A stretch of 64,000 nucleotides of DNA, taken from positions 17,523,089 to 17,587,088 of the forward strand of contig OZ010577.1 in NCBI GenBank assembly GCA_963932145.1. The letters are read 5' to 3'. This DNA is from Acanthosepion lycidas. Its lineage: Eukaryota > Mollusca > Cephalopoda > Sepiida > Sepiidae. Shown in pieces: positions 1-11,224 of the stretch. Position 1 is the first letter of the stretch, and each line of letters opens with the position of its first letter. A program made the translations under genes and the position numbers. The notes beneath the pieces are model-generated. The model was given only the letters and a program-made list of their open reading frames with translations. It did no database searches and was not told the DNA's origin.

Positions 1-29
1 ATAACGGTGTTAATAGTTGCGATTTCAGT

Positions 30-330
30 CAATACAGGACAGGAGAGCCACTCAAGATTGAGTGTTCACTTTTAAATAGATAAAAGAGTTTAAGAGTGTA
101 ATTAATGAAAGAGCGGGTAACAGAAAGTGAATATTTATGAGGATAAGGAGGATAGATAACGATTGACCATTGTCAAAAGTAGATTAAGCTTTTAGTGATG
201 CAGGGTCCGTTCCACAGGAGCAACATTTTGAAGTAATCTCCTTGTATTTGAAACAGGGGCGGGAAGGGGGGTGTTTAATTTCCGTGGTAAAACGCTGCAA
301 GGATCCGGCCAGGTGAAACTAAAAAAAGCT
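30..330 (-). repeat. LINE 3'-end fragment, group C
   Basis: Read on the minus strand this is the decayed 3' end of a non-LTR retrotransposon. The closing 'CTTGAGTGGCTCT' and the stretch before it recur on the same strand near 16.5 kb and 59.6 kb. The 59.6-60.1 kb copy preserves more protein (TQPLSHR and LATLSLF-like text typical of the C-terminus of invertebrate LINE reverse transcriptases). Only the tail is left here and no frame is open. Confidence 0.5.
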
Positions 331-399
331 TTTCCATTGAAATAGCGATCAGCTTGATACATGAGAAACGGGCTGCAGAGTTGATAGTAATATTTTTTT

Positions 400-640
400 T
401 TAAATCATTTCGCCCGAAGCAAGGCGATGAAGCCACTAAGACACAAGGAAGTTTCTGAGGGTAATAGAATATGAAAAAAAATTATGGAAAGTGAAAACAA
501 AAAGAACAAGAATTAAGAAGGCAGTGGATAACGATTGGCATTGCATTGATGTTTTTAGGATAAAAGTTGAAAGAGTTCCAGAAGTGAGAAGTGCGAGAGA
601 AGAAGCAGTTAGCATAGAACTTACGGTTACATCCGATTCA
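400..640 (-). repeat. LINE 3'-end fragment, group A
   Basis: Minus-strand 3' end of the Jockey/CR1-like LINE group that recurs in this window. The marker blocks are 'GCGAGAAGTGCGAGAGAAGA', 'AGAACTTACGGTTACATC' and a 3' terminus near 'TTCGGGCGAAATG', all shared with copies at 3.4, 7.2 and 21.1 kb. The reverse strand encodes the usual closing text (arginine, leucine, tryptophan, NSL then FPVN-like). Strongly decayed, tail only. Confidence 0.6.
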
Positions 641-927
641 TTGTGCTATTATGGGCTTTTTCACTAGATTATAGATTATTATGGAAGATGGAATGATTGA
701 ATATCCTGTTATATTTTGATACTTACGTGTGAAGTAAATGAAATTAAATCTCATTGCAGGTTCTGTCATACGGAGAAATCTTCTTTGCCACTCGGAAGCG
801 TTTATCCCATCATTAATAAACTTCGTCGGTGTCGTGTGTCTAGTAATGTACATGGCTGCGTGCGTAACCTTTTTCAATAGATCAGGTAAAATATTCCCTA
901 AATCATTATCATTATTTGAATACTTTA

Positions 928-978
928 TACACACACATACACACAGACACAGACACACACACACACATATATATATAA
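928..978. repeat. CA/TA microsatellite
   Basis: Short compound run of ACAC with interruptions passing into TATA. No other function seen. Confidence 0.85.
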
Positions 979-1024
979 TAAGGGTTTAATCTCTAATATT
1001 CCATGGTTATAATTTCTTACATTG

Positions 1025-1265
1025 GAATCATAATTACGATCCAATTCATCCAATTCATCAGACCTACAAATTCAAGAAGAAATCGGAAAATATAACTCTG
1101 GGTATAAAAATTAAAAAATAAAATTTTAGCGAGAGTGTGTGTGTGGAAGTAGGAAACAAGTGTGATAGGGTGAGAGTGATTATGAAAGCTCTGGAGAGAG
1201 AGAGGGTGTAACAGAAGAAAGAAGAACAAGAAGGTGGGAATTTAACAGAGAGAAGGTTTTATATT
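1025..1265. repeat. Low-copy repeat shared with 47.3-47.6 kb
   Basis: The block runs in the same orientation as 47335-47560. Both contain 'CCAATTCATCAGACCTACAA', then GAGAGTGT, GTAACAGA and GGTGGGA blocks in the same order. The purine-rich second half may be partly simple sequence. No coding frame. Identity of the family is unknown. Confidence 0.6.
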
Positions 1266-1298
1266 CTTTTATATTCTTTCTGGATTTTATTCTCTTGG

Positions 1299-1345
<47 letters not shown>

Positions 1346-1397
1346 ATATACATATATATATATATATATATATTGACCACTAATATTATACATACAT

Positions 1398-1461
<64 letters not shown>
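1299..1461. repeat. Compound (TA)n/(CA)n microsatellite
   Basis: Two long TA runs with a short CATACA/CACA run between them. Open frames across it are only alternating Tyr-Ile and are not coding. Confidence 0.95.
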
Positions 1462-1464
<3 letters not shown>

Positions 1465-2097
1465 AGCAACATATCTTCATTCAAACATTTTTCATTGTTC
1501 AATATAGAGATATTATCTATTTATTTTTACCATGATCCTTTCTCGTTCTTTAATTAGTTTCTTGATGTTAAGATGAAATTCATCAAGACATCGTAGTTTT
1601 TTTGTACCAAGTACTTTCGATTCCCTCCAAGATTATCCTCAAGAGTGAATTACAAAGACAAACTTATTGTAACTGTCATAAAATCTGCATTTTGTTGTGA
1701 GAGAAAAAAACACACACTCATAAACGACTTCTGTTATAATTATTTTAAAAGTTTAAGTTTGTTTGTTTAATGCTATGAATATTTTTGCAATGTAAAGGAG
1801 GTAACCAGAAATTGGTAGAAATGCAAAATGGCATTAAATGTTTGTTATATGTTCTTCGACACGTTCCTGCTACACTCGTAGTAAATTTTATTGAGTATTG
1901 GTTGGTTGCTTTGATATAGACGTCCTCGAAAATTTGAAGATTCTGTTTATTATTTACTTCATGTTGTATACTGGTGTTGTCAATATTGAGTTCCTTTTTA
2001 TCGCCTGAAGATAGGGAGACAACAGCATTAGCGTCTATGTGTCCTCATGAAATTTGCGGAATAAAGTAACATATAAATATATGAATAGTGTTTTGCT

Positions 2098-2438
<341 letters not shown>

Positions 2439-2491
<53 letters not shown>

Positions 2492-2692
2492 AAATGAGAA
2501 CAAATAGAATCCAATTCCGATGTTCGTAACATTAATTTCGTGAAAAGAGGGTGTATGTGCCTTTTAAATCTCTATAAATTGTCTATTCACCAGTTATTTA
2601 CTAACCCCTGATGAGATGTGTTAATACGCATCGAAGCATGATTGCATTTGTGTAGTGTTTTTACATGTTTTGAAGTAGTATCCTAAAATAAA

Positions 2693-2737
<45 letters not shown>

Positions 2738-2749
2738 TATATATATATA
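2439..2749. repeat. Two (TA)n arrays and unique spacer
   Basis: TA runs at 2439-2488 and 2694-2749. The spacer holds CCTGATGAGATGTG and ACGCATCGAAG at 2605-2635, a plus-strand pairing that resembles a hammerhead core with GAAG in place of GAAA. Confidence 0.85.
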
Positions 2750-2952
2750 AGTGAACATTCTGTCAAAACGCAGCGACAAAATATGTTTCATGCTTAAACG
2801 CAATCTTCAGGTTATGCGTTTAAGAATGAATCAAACTGTGATCACTTGGTGTTGACCTCAATGTCCACTTTTATGTTTATCCCTGATACTCTCTATCCCT
2901 GATATTGAGCCCTTTAACCCATAAATATTGCATACCGTAAAACTATATTTTT

Positions 2953-2956
<4 letters not shown>
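2750..2956 (-). repeat. Dispersed repeat, group C-TA (flanked by TA arrays)
   Basis: Shares ordered blocks with 25856-26045 and, at its 3' side, with 51440-51523: a GTTTCATG/AAACGCAATC segment, 'GTTGACCTCAATGTCCA', CTGATATTGA and ACTATATTTTTATCATA before the next TA array. On the minus strand it holds a CCTGAAGA-stem-GAAAC motif at 2782-2812. The family may be a non-autonomous retroelement or a Penelope-like terminus. The class is not proven. Confidence 0.5.

Positions 2957-3011
<55 letters not shown>
2957..3011. repeat. (TA)n microsatellite
   Basis: Uninterrupted TA run between a dispersed repeat and a SINE. Confidence 0.97.
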
Positions 3012-3013
<2 letters not shown>

Positions 3014-3268
3014 TGGACTCCCCCGTCGTATTCGACGTATGAGGGTCGAGCAGCTCAGTTTCTAGGAACCGACAACCCAGACACCAGCACATATGATTTG
3101 ATTATAGTGATAAAGACTTTGTGCAGAATCAACCAAACTTTTTGAAGAGCCGAATTCAAAGACCTGGTGCCCTACGTGACACAAGGTCCGCACACGAACC
3201 TCTGCAGGTTTTGAATTCAGATTTGTCCTTTACCTAGACCAGATGACATCCAAGGCTATAGAACCCAG

Positions 3269-3276
<8 letters not shown>
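3012..3276 (-). repeat. SINE group D
   Basis: Minus-strand copy of a family whose best 5' end is at 46019 (plus), where a tRNA-like head is visible. Shared blocks are CCCGTCGTATTCGACGTAT, GAGCAGCTCAGTT, AGGAACCGACA and the CCAAGGCTATAGAACCC segment. This copy lacks the tRNA-like head and is bounded on both sides by TA arrays. Confidence 0.7.

Positions 3277-3331
<55 letters not shown>
3277..3331. repeat. (TA)n microsatellite
   Basis: Uninterrupted TA run at the end of the SINE group D copy. Confidence 0.97.
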
Positions 3332-3334
<3 letters not shown>

Positions 3335-3389
3335 TAAAAAAAGGCCAAATTTTACAGATATCATATCAATTGCCCTTTTGTTTTTTTCT

Positions 3390-3740
3390 AATCATTTCAT
3401 CCCAGGCAAATAAATGCACTAAAATTCAAGGGGTTACGGAGTATTTAAAAATATGAGGAAAAAACGAAAAAAACATTATTATGGAGAGAGAACAATAAAA
3501 GAAAAACAACACTTAAGAATTCAGAAGAAAATAATTGCATTTAAATTTTTGAAGATCCATGTTGACTGGAAAGCAAGAAGCCAAAAGAAAGTTCCACACG
3601 CGAGAAGTGCAAGAGAAGAAACTGTTAGCACAGAACTTACGGTTACAGCTAAACATTCCAACAGAAAAATCATTTCACGTTCTCGCCAATTTAGTAGTTT
3701 GTTTAAATTCATAAAGTCTAAGTACCAGAGAAGAGATTCT
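3390..3740 (-). repeat. LINE 3'-end fragment, group A
   Basis: Minus-strand remains of the C-terminus of a Jockey/CR1-like LINE protein. Residues such as RVWNFLLASCFPVN and DLQKFK can be read across frames. This matches the family pattern of R-L-W-N-S-L, then S-C-F-P-x-x-Y-N-L-Q-x-F-K. The 3' terminus is near 'CCTGGGATGAAATGAT'. No intact frame. Confidence 0.65.
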
Positions 3741-3744
3741 GCAT

Positions 3745-4685
3745 AGCAATCGACATGAAAATATTTATAAAACGTAACTTCTTATATAGGAAAAGAAAAT
3801 GATTACTGAGGGCATGAAGAATTTACTTATAAAAATAATTACATTTTGGAAATCAAAATTATTTTTTTAATAAAAAATAAAATCTTTTAAATATAAATAA
3901 AAGTTATTCGGGTTTAATTTCTCTATTTTTAAACTTATTTTTGAATAATAATCCGTTTCAGATAAAATTATTTCACAAAGACCCTTATTATGAAAAAGTA
4001 TTAACGTATTTATATGCGAGTGCTTAAAGTACAATGTTTTCATTGAATCAAATAACAAACAGGAAGGGAAAACGATGTCGTCACCTTATCATTCATAAAA
4101 CTTCGCCAGCTTATCATTCCGATAAATTTCTACTTATTCCGATTTTTAAATAATTGAGCAGATTTGAAACGAGATGAGAATGCCGGAAGTGTATTTGTAT
4201 AGCTATGCATCATCCATTCTTTGATTAGCTCTTAGTATGTTAGTTTATTAAATGATTATAGTGTTCACCTATATGATAGTAAATGCTGAACAATTCCGTC
4301 GCATGAATAAAAGACAAGAAACAAGAGATTTGGCTGCAGCGACGGATGTAGAGAACACCGTGGGGACAGAGTTCTTGAGAAATAAAGAAGATTCATGAAG
4401 GATTTGCTGTAAAACTATCGGAAGATAAGATAAGAGACAATTGGAATGTTGCGTGGAGAATTGAACACCAACTGGGGACAACGAAGGCATGTGAAGCAGG
4501 GGAAAACGACGAGTAATCTAACTGACAAGTTTTGATTAAATAAAGGGCGGGACAATTATTACGACGACAAAACGCGGTCGTAAAGAAACATTTACAGAAT
4601 AAGAGGCAAATATTGGTGGAGATTGCCCACATCCTAACGAGAGACAAAGAAAAAGGAAGAGATTTTCTTAACTTTCTGAAACCCT
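3745..4685. other. No recognisable feature
   Basis: AT-rich single-copy-looking sequence. Open frames at 4269-4647 show no domain or splice context, so I do not call a gene. Confidence 0.5.
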
Positions 4686-4860
4686 AATAATTTACCGCAC
4701 AATTAACACGAATGATTCCCCGTTCGCTAGCTTAAGTAGATTTTAATATACCAATAATATAATATTTATTTTGAGCATACACAGGATGTGTGTATAGCAC
4801 AAAAATTTGATGTGTTTGAACAATTTTAAGTACAGATACGTAATGGGTGTACTCTATATA

Positions 4861-5251
4861 CAGGGTATCCAGTAAAAAAGCGGAAATTTTATTACTACTG
4901 CTTTATCTTTCAGGAATAATTAACCTTGAACAACCTTGAATAAATTTCTTGAATATTCATGATCTTGAATAATCATTCGACTCTCGTGTAATTACTTAAT
5001 TCTGATTGGTTCTTTTATGATTTTTTAAATTTATGCTCGATCTTGTGACTCGTCATTTAAAGGTTATTTGCAGACTTTCGTCCTTCGTTCTGCTCTTCTT
5101 CTGATTTTGAGCATCAAGCCACCGTACGACGTGAAATTTGACGAAATGTGCAGAAATTCTTTCTGAATTTTTCAATCACATCAATCATCACCAGTTTCCA
5201 ATAGGAGTCTCACCTCTTTCCGAATTTACCACTTTTTTACTGGGCACACTG
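4861..5251. mobile_element. 391-bp MITE with TA target duplication
   Basis: Ends are 'CAGGGTATCCAGTAAAAAAG' on the left and, on the right, 'CTTTTTTACTGGGCACACTG', which is its imperfect reverse complement. TA dinucleotides flank both ends (4859-4860 and 5252-5253), as expected for the Tc1/mariner superfamily. It has no coding capacity. The insertion lies inside gene-like repeat G, whose other copies lack it, so two filled-versus-empty comparisons exist in this window. Confidence 0.8.
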
Positions 5252-5430
5252 TAGTTTAGAACCGCCTCATTTTTATGACCGGGTTGATTTCTACAACTTA
5301 AAATGTAAAAACGATGAATTGTGATGTTAATAATATGTCTTTAAATTTAAAAAACATTTCAATAACCACAATAAAATCTTTTAGCGAAAAACTTGTTTAA
5401 TTTTGCTAATCTCTTTGTTTTATTTCTATT

Positions 5431-5488
5431 TTTCCCGCCAGGATTATTGCCGACGATGTTACCCGACAATCTAAGAATGAAAAATAAA
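5431..5488 (+). other. Splice-acceptor-like site, short terminal frame and poly(A) signal
   Basis: A pyrimidine tract ends in CCAG at 5441. It is followed by a ten-codon frame reading D-Y-C-R-R-C-Y-P-T-I then stop, and by AATAAA at 5483-5488. The same arrangement is in the two minus-strand copies (exon starts 43130 and 61625; reads DYCQRR and DDCQRC). Conservation of CAG, Asp-x-Cys and AATAAA in all three suggests a real 3'-terminal exon or its relic. Confidence 0.4.
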
Positions 5489-5588
5489 TCGATTTAATTC
5501 ACATTGGACTTATGTATTTTATTTCTTACATTTTTAAATCTATGTTCACGTGTACTATTATGACACAAAAAACGCCCCTACTACAATC

Positions 5589-5590
<2 letters not shown>

Positions 5591-5630
<40 letters not shown>

Positions 5631-5653
5631 GGAGAAAGAGAGAGAGAGAGAGA
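5591..5653. repeat. (TA)n and (GA)n microsatellite
   Basis: TA run to 5627, then GGGGGAGAAA and a GA run. Confidence 0.95.
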
Positions 5654-6081
5654 TGTATATTTGTGTAATATAATGGGGCCCTCACCAATGTCTACACCGC
5701 GTTGCGTCTTAGATTCTCGTCCGCGTCGGGAAAAACTGGGAAAGGGCCACTGCACGTTTGCAAGAAAACAATAGTTGGAAACAAACGCCACGCTGAGACT
5801 CGTACTCTGTTTCTTATATAATTAATTCATGGTTTCACTTGCATGGTTTGGGAGAGTAAGTTCGTGACGCATGCGACAACCTCTGTCATATCAGTCTAAC
5901 AACTTAACACTTCACTCCTAACAAATCTCTGTACATCACGACATTTGGCTCGCGATAGGAAGGGTCTACATTGAAATCACCAATGGAAGATTTTGAAATG
6001 GGACTGGAGTAGAATGGTCTCCCTCAATCATTTGTTAATATAAACTAGTCACCGGAAATCATGCACATTAATTAATTGATC

Positions 6082-6516
6082 CTAAAAGCTTTTAATTGTT
6101 ATTCCTTTTGTTTCCTTTCGATCAAGCGGATGCCACTTAAGGCCCGAGAACCGTTCGAGGTAGAGGGTTGCGTTAAGGAGTACTTTATACGGATAGGAGG
6201 GGAAGGTAATGGTTAACTTGAACAGGTTAAGATCGTAGTGGTCGGTGAAACATCCTCTAGTGAATCTGTTCGGAAATGAGTGAAACTTTCTTCCCACCCA
6301 GTGACTACGGAGCGATTGTGGCCGGTTTAGTAAAACGTAAATGCCATGGCGTGTGCTAGCTGTAAAGTTTAGACCTGGCGGAACCAGGGAATGTGCCATA
6401 TTTACAACACGTTGGCCGTTGTACGCTCCGGCTTTCTTCAGGTGATTGAAATTTCCAACCGAACCTTTTATTTTGACCGTCGGGGTAGATTGTTCTAATT
6501 CCATGTGCCATACCAC
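6082..6516 (-). CDS. Unrecognised 144-codon open frame
   Basis: Longest open frame in the window not made of simple repeat. It has mixed composition, no membrane segment, no signal peptide and no motif I recognise. The part at 6415-6490 (GGCCGTTGTACGC, GGCTTTCTTCAGG, GAAATTTCC) is related to 34985-35060. That points to a dispersed repeat rather than a host gene. No splice or promoter signals are convincing. Confidence 0.2.
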   Translation of the reverse strand: MVWHMELEQSTPTVKIKGSVGNFNHLKKAGAYNGQRVVNMAHSLVPPGLNFTASTRHGIYVLLNRPQSLRSHWVGRKFHSFPNRFTRGCFTDHYDLNLFKLTITFPSYPYKVLLNATLYLERFSGLKWHPLDRKETKGITIKSF

Positions 6517-6703
6517 TTCTAGATGTCTCAGTTATTTCCCTTTAACTCAACTCTCTAGATTTTTGATTCCCACTGCTATAGCCAAGTAATTGAATTCACA
6601 ACTCTTTGGGTCAAGTCACCGGATCTAAACCAACGTCTTTATACACTTTGTCCAAATAATGCAAATAATGTAAATCATCGTCATCTCAGAAATCTAGGCA
6701 GAT

Positions 6704-6865
6704 ATACTCAATACTTAGTCGTAATTGTTCTAGCGAGATAAGCTTGCCAACTCTTACACCACGAAGAGGTGCCCTAATGCTGATTTTCTAAGCGTAACTT
6801 AGATGAGGCACAAGGTGGGAAGTATGGTTAACCCAATGAAAATCGAACTCACTACGAAGTGAACT
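6704..6865 (-). repeat. SINE group V, head-to-tail dimer remnant
   Basis: On the minus strand a 5'-truncated monomer (6865 to 6778) ends in TTAGAAAATCAGCAT. It is followed directly by the GGGCACCTC start of a second monomer (6776 to 6704), which breaks off after the internal AATTACGACTAAG. Group V has a tRNA-like head with A box TGGTGTAATGGTTAG-like and B box AGTTCGATCC-like sequences in better copies. Confidence 0.65.
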
Positions 6866-7204
6866 AGTAGTTGTTGTTAAGAGATGTTTTTTGTCTTTTG
6901 GTGATGCGGGCTAGTTTCGTTAAAAATAGCTTATAGATTAGCCGAAACCGTTTGAAACGAACATGAATGTAAATAATTTGTACGTGTACTACCTTTTACG
7001 CACACAAGAAAAAAACAATAAAACATTTCATAATTTTCATTTATGTCGAAATAGATAAGAGAATGGTATTCTGGGTTGTCTGTCATTTGAAATTTTCTAC
7101 TGAATTGTAACGCATAACTATTTATACTTCTGGGATTTCTGATGTGGGTGTATATACATTAAGATGGACATACTGAATGACACCTCGTTCGTATCCACTT
7201 GTCA

Positions 7205-8640
7205 TTTTACCCTGAGTAAAGCTAATTAAGGCCACAAAGAGGCAAGAGGTTATGGAGTGTGAAATAATATGAGAAAAAGGAAAACATTATTAAGAGGGAA
7301 CTAGAAAAGAACAAGAATTAAGAAGACAGAAGATAACAATTGACACTGTATTTACAGTTTTGAAGATCAATGTTGACTGGAAAATAAGAAACCAGAAAAG
7401 AGTTCGACAAGCGAGAAGTACGAGAGAAGAAAATGTTAGCAAAGAAATTACGGTTAGATCGAATAATTTCAACTGTAAAATGATGAGACCTAACTGCCAA
7501 TCTAGTACTATGCTTGAATTCGCAAAGTTGTGGTGACAAAGAGAAAAGTTTATCACAGAAGTTATCAAGAAAATATTAATAGAAACGTCACGGGGAATCT
7601 ACGTTAGGACGGCGAGAAAGTGACAGACACCGATATGCCAGGTCAGGAGCGATAACATTGCAGATTCTTTGGATTTTATCAAGAAACCCCGAATACATAG
7701 TAGAAGCACCAGACCAGATGTGACAGTAATATCCAATGCATGGACGAATGATAGATTTATAAATATATAAAATATCTTCTGAAAAATAATCTCTAACATG
7801 AGACAGTAAATCAACATACGTAGCAGCAGACCTAACAACTGGTTTAATCTTTCCACTTCATATCATGGAAGGTATTAGGCCGAAAAGGAGCAATGAGCTA
7901 CTCTTCTGGAGGTTAGAATCGGCCATGCTTCTGGAAGGTACAAAAGGTTCTCTAAGACAATTAAAAGAAACCAGTTTCAATTTGGAGGCGTTAAAATTTC
8001 TTGCCCAGTTTAACAACAGATGGCAGATCGTTTTTTCTTTTTTAGATCAGTTGTCAATCTGACGTTAACATTCAGACTTAACATTAAAAACGGAATAAAT
8101 ATTTGTGTTATCAGCATAGATACCAAATTTAAAAGTGTTGACATTGAGAAAATCATTGATGAAAATTATGAACAATGACGATTCAAGGATTGAGTCCTCA
8201 ACGACACTTGCATTATCGCAAAAAGATCTTGAAAAGTGGCCGTTCAAGATAAATTCCCCTTCACGATTTGACAAGAAAAACAGGATAAAAAAAAATCCTC
8301 CCGGAAATACCGTAATCTTTCCATTTGTGAAGAAGATAATTATACACAAACGAGTCAAAAGCCTTCGATATATTCACAGTAAAAGCCCGAGCTTCAACAT
8401 TCTTATCTAAAACTTGACTTGTCTCTTTTAGTCTTAACCGTTATCACATCAAGAGTTGACCGAGCGAAGGGAAAGCCATATTGCGTGTCTGAATTAAAAC
8501 CCTGCGGGGTGACATGCTTAAACAATTCAGAATTTATTAGAGACTCTAGTATTTTGCCCAAAACAGAGACGAAGCAGTTAGGCCGATAATTAGAATGATC
8601 AGACGATTAATGGTTATACTTTAGCTTGATTTCGCGAATA
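7205..8640 (-). mobile_element. Jockey/CR1-like LINE, 5'-truncated and decayed (group A)
   Basis: Longest reverse-transcriptase remnant in the window, on the minus strand. Starting near 8640 it reads SDHSNYRPNCFVSVLGKILE, then QYGFPFARSTLDVITV, ARAFTVNISKAFDS and LLHKWKDYGISGRI, which are RT finger and palm blocks. The catalytic YADDT motif appears as YADNT near 8090, so the second aspartate is lost. Then comes KSIIRPCIGYYCHIWSGA near 7740, SRLSNSFLVS and FPVNIDLQN near 7390, and a 3' end near 7205. Stops and shifts are frequent and the endonuclease half is absent. It copied RNA into DNA at target sites when active; now inert. Confidence 0.85.
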
Positions 8641-8659
8641 AAAATTCATTTTCCAGTTT

Positions 8660-9190
8660 ATTTAGCTTACAATCAAGTCTCTTGAAGAGTGTATATCATT
8701 TCCAGAATACAAACAAGAAAAGCGATCTTTTTAATTTTATTTATTGCTATTAATGTTCTATCTCCTGATGTTGAGCACTATACTTACAAAAAATCGCTAT
8801 TTTCCAGAAATATTTTGGTCGGCTCTTTTATTTATTTATTTTTTTTTTTTTTTCGTGAAATACAATTTTATATAGCGAGGAAAAGGTTAGGAGTGAGTGT
8901 AAAAAAGACAAGTGATCACGTTATCCTACCCGTACGCATATCTGTGCAAACGGGAGCACGCACACGAACGTACAAACCACAGAGATGATCGAATGGCTGC
9001 ACGAGCACACAAAATACAAACAATACGAAAAAAAAATACCTCAGTGATAAGTGCGTAAAAAAGAAAAATAGAGAAGTATAAACTTTCAATTGCTGATATC
9101 CCCCCACCACCTTAAAAGTGTACGGACAGGTCCGTCTACGAAACTCTGGAGTCGGGATGCTGAAGATAACAATCTACGTGAAAATATTTT
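8660..9190. other. No recognisable feature
   Basis: Contains T- and A-homopolymers. Small frames show no recognisable domains. Confidence 0.5.
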
Positions 9191-9191
9191 G

Positions 9192-9192
<1 letters not shown>

Positions 9193-9242
<50 letters not shown>
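9193..9242. repeat. (TA)n microsatellite
   Basis: Uninterrupted TA run. Confidence 0.97.
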
Positions 9243-9245
<3 letters not shown>

Positions 9246-9380
9246 AAAAGGTTATAGTTGTTCCAACGAGAGAAAAATGTATGTTAAAAAAGAGAGAAAC
9301 CGCAAACGTTTTTGGTTATAATGTAGATTTGTTTTAGTATATATATTATATTTTATTCTTTATATGTCTGCTACACGGGC

Positions 9381-9405
9381 TTCCGGTTTCGTGATTTTCT
9401 TCAGG
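9381..9405 (-). other. CCTGAAGA-CGAAACC motif (hammerhead-like relic)
   Basis: Minus strand reads GCCTGAAGA, seven bases, then CGAAACCGG. The spacing resembles a hammerhead core with its second stem lost. Similar motifs occur near other TA arrays in the window. Too short to be conclusive. Confidence 0.25.
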
Positions 9406-9939
9406 CAAATAAAATGAATAAGTTTTTAAAAGGAATAAATTTTTCTTACCTCCTTTTAATGTCTCATTGTTCGTATAAATATATATGGTTATATCTGCTG
9501 CATTTTTTATATATGGCCTACTATTTTAGATAAGATTCTTCGCCTTTACGTCTTTAGAACAACGTTTTTAGCCAGTGCATCCTCCGAATGCGTCATCACG
9601 GAGCACTCGCTGACCTTCAGCAGGTGTCATCGTGGTTTATTGATTGATTTGAACATGTCCCTCTGATTCTTTTCGTCATCTTATTTTCCATTCGATCAAA
9701 CACAAATGCCAGCACCCGTTTAATAAAGAGACAGGGAGCTACTATAAGAAAGAGATTTGAAATTCGATCGTAAAGACAACGGATGTTGTAGGTAAAAAGA
9801 ATGGCAACATCTGTCTTTTGATCAAATAACGTCCTCTGGTCAACATCCCTGAATGCGGAAGACGAATCCCAGAGTGTCGTGCGGTACAATGAATTAATGT
9901 ATATTATTAATGTTTAATTAAAAATACGATGGAGTACCA

Positions 9940-10420
9940 CTAAAAATGTCACAATAATGAACACAGTATCTAGATAGAATGTTATGATAAAACGAAGCAA
10001 TAATAAAATAGTAAATCTAACGACAAAAAATAACAATAATTTGTATATGTTCAGAGTGTATGGATAAAAAAGTAACATTGCGAATAATTGAAACTAGTAA
10101 TGAAATAACATTAATAAAAAGTCTATTGACAAGGTAGAACTTGTAATAAAATTATTGTAATACTGAATAAATTTACCTAAATGTAGCACTAATAAGATGG
10201 ATTAAAACTAGTACTTAGATAAAAAAAAAGAAAAGAAATAATAATAAACTTCTATAAAAACTAGTAATAAAATAGTAGTAATAATGAAGATCATACAGAG
10301 CATGTTGCGATAAAAAGAACAATATCGTTTAAATCTAGTAAAAAATATTAGTGATAATGAAAAGTTTATGAATCTAGATTGTGGGGTTAAAAATTAGCAA
10401 TTATTAAATTGAGTAACATT
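9940..10420 (+). repeat. Degenerate tandem repeat, about 80-90-bp unit
   Basis: Recurring blocks AAAACTAGTA, AATAAAATAGTA, AAGTCTATTGAC and GCAATAAAAAGAACAATAT appear in order about every 80-90 bases with many changes. The same blocks continue at 10900-11160, 20930-21010 and 30740-30935, always near AAT/ATA trinucleotide arrays. Confidence 0.5.
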
Positions 10421-10424
10421 TGTC

Positions 10425-10513
<89 letters not shown>
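10425..10513. repeat. (TAA)n microsatellite
   Basis: TAA run with a single CAA interruption, directly upstream of a LINE 3' fragment. Confidence 0.97.
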
Positions 10514-10529
10514 CAAATCGAAATCTAAA

Positions 10530-10821
10530 AAATGTGGCACGTGAGAACATCAACAATTCCTGTTGCAGTTGGAGCCCGGAGATTGATTGGAAAAGATTTC
10601 AATAGTGTCATTGAAGGGTTTCCTGGTAGCCCACTCCTTAAAGAAATACAAAAAAAATGTTCTCACGAGTACAGCTCACACCTTACGAAGGGCTTTATCT
10701 ATGTAAAATATGGGTTTTTTTAATTGCTCAGTGGAAAATGTCATGATGCCATTTCTAACCTTAGGTCTCTGGGCGGGACCCGAAAAGAAATGAGTACACA
10801 CCAGAAATCAAAGGAAATAAG

Positions 10822-10874
<53 letters not shown>
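10530..10874 (+). repeat. LINE 3'-end fragment, group D, with (ATA)n tail
   Basis: Plus strand encodes TSTIPVAVGARRLIGK, then IEGFPGSPLLKEIQKK. This corresponds to the closing domain of a common invertebrate LINE protein (V-P-V-V-V-G-A-L-G-x-I-x-K, then I-P-G-x-x-x-L-x-E-I-Q-K). The usual C-terminal L-R-R-x-L is degraded. The downstream part reads CTGGGCGGGACCCGAAAAG and ends in an ATA array from 10823, probably the retrotransposon's own microsatellite tail. Confidence 0.65.
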
Positions 10875-10899
10875 GAATCTTTGAACTGGGAGATTAAAA

Positions 10900-11162
10900 G
10901 CAACAAAAATATGGAGGAATAAAACTATTAATAAAATAAGGATCGACTTAGTCCTCCACCAACTTTACCATGCAGTCAATGCCATCAGCTCTTCCATACA
11001 AGAATTGGTTTACTTAGTCATCAACGGCATCATCAGAATTGAAGCGATCAGAAAATACGAGATGAAGCCAACAATGAGTAATAAAATAATATAAATAACG
11101 AACAGTCTATTGACCCAGAATACCGTGAGAGAAAGCAAGAATATCAAAATGGAGTAAATGCG

Positions 11163-11223
<61 letters not shown>
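10900..11223. repeat. Degenerate 80-90-bp repeats ending in (ATA)n(ATT)n
   Basis: Blocks AATAAAACTATTAATAAAAT and AACAGTCTATTGACCCAGAAT belong to the same unit as 9940-10420. The ATA run from 11162 turns abruptly into ATT near 11193, making a self-complementary hairpin of trinucleotides. Confidence 0.6.

Positions 11224-11224
<1 letters not shown>

Larger units (their letters stand above)
4690..5590 (+). repeat. Gene-like low-copy repeat G, copy 3
   Basis: Plus-strand relative of the minus-strand blocks at 42890-44436 and 61495-62966. Collinear anchors are CTTAAGTAGATTTTA, TTTTGAGCATA, GGTGTACTC, TTAAAATGTAAAAACGAT, AACCACAATAAA and CTATTTTTCCCG-CAG. It carries the terminal-exon-like segment starting at 5442. 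A 391-bp MITE (4861-5251) splits it. The other two copies show what the uninterrupted sequence looks like. It could be a decayed member of a gene family or an unclassified transposable element. Confidence 0.6.

Noticed and set aside
9617-9889. 90-codon minus-strand frame
   Set aside because: Mixed composition but no recognisable family, promoter or paralogue in the window.
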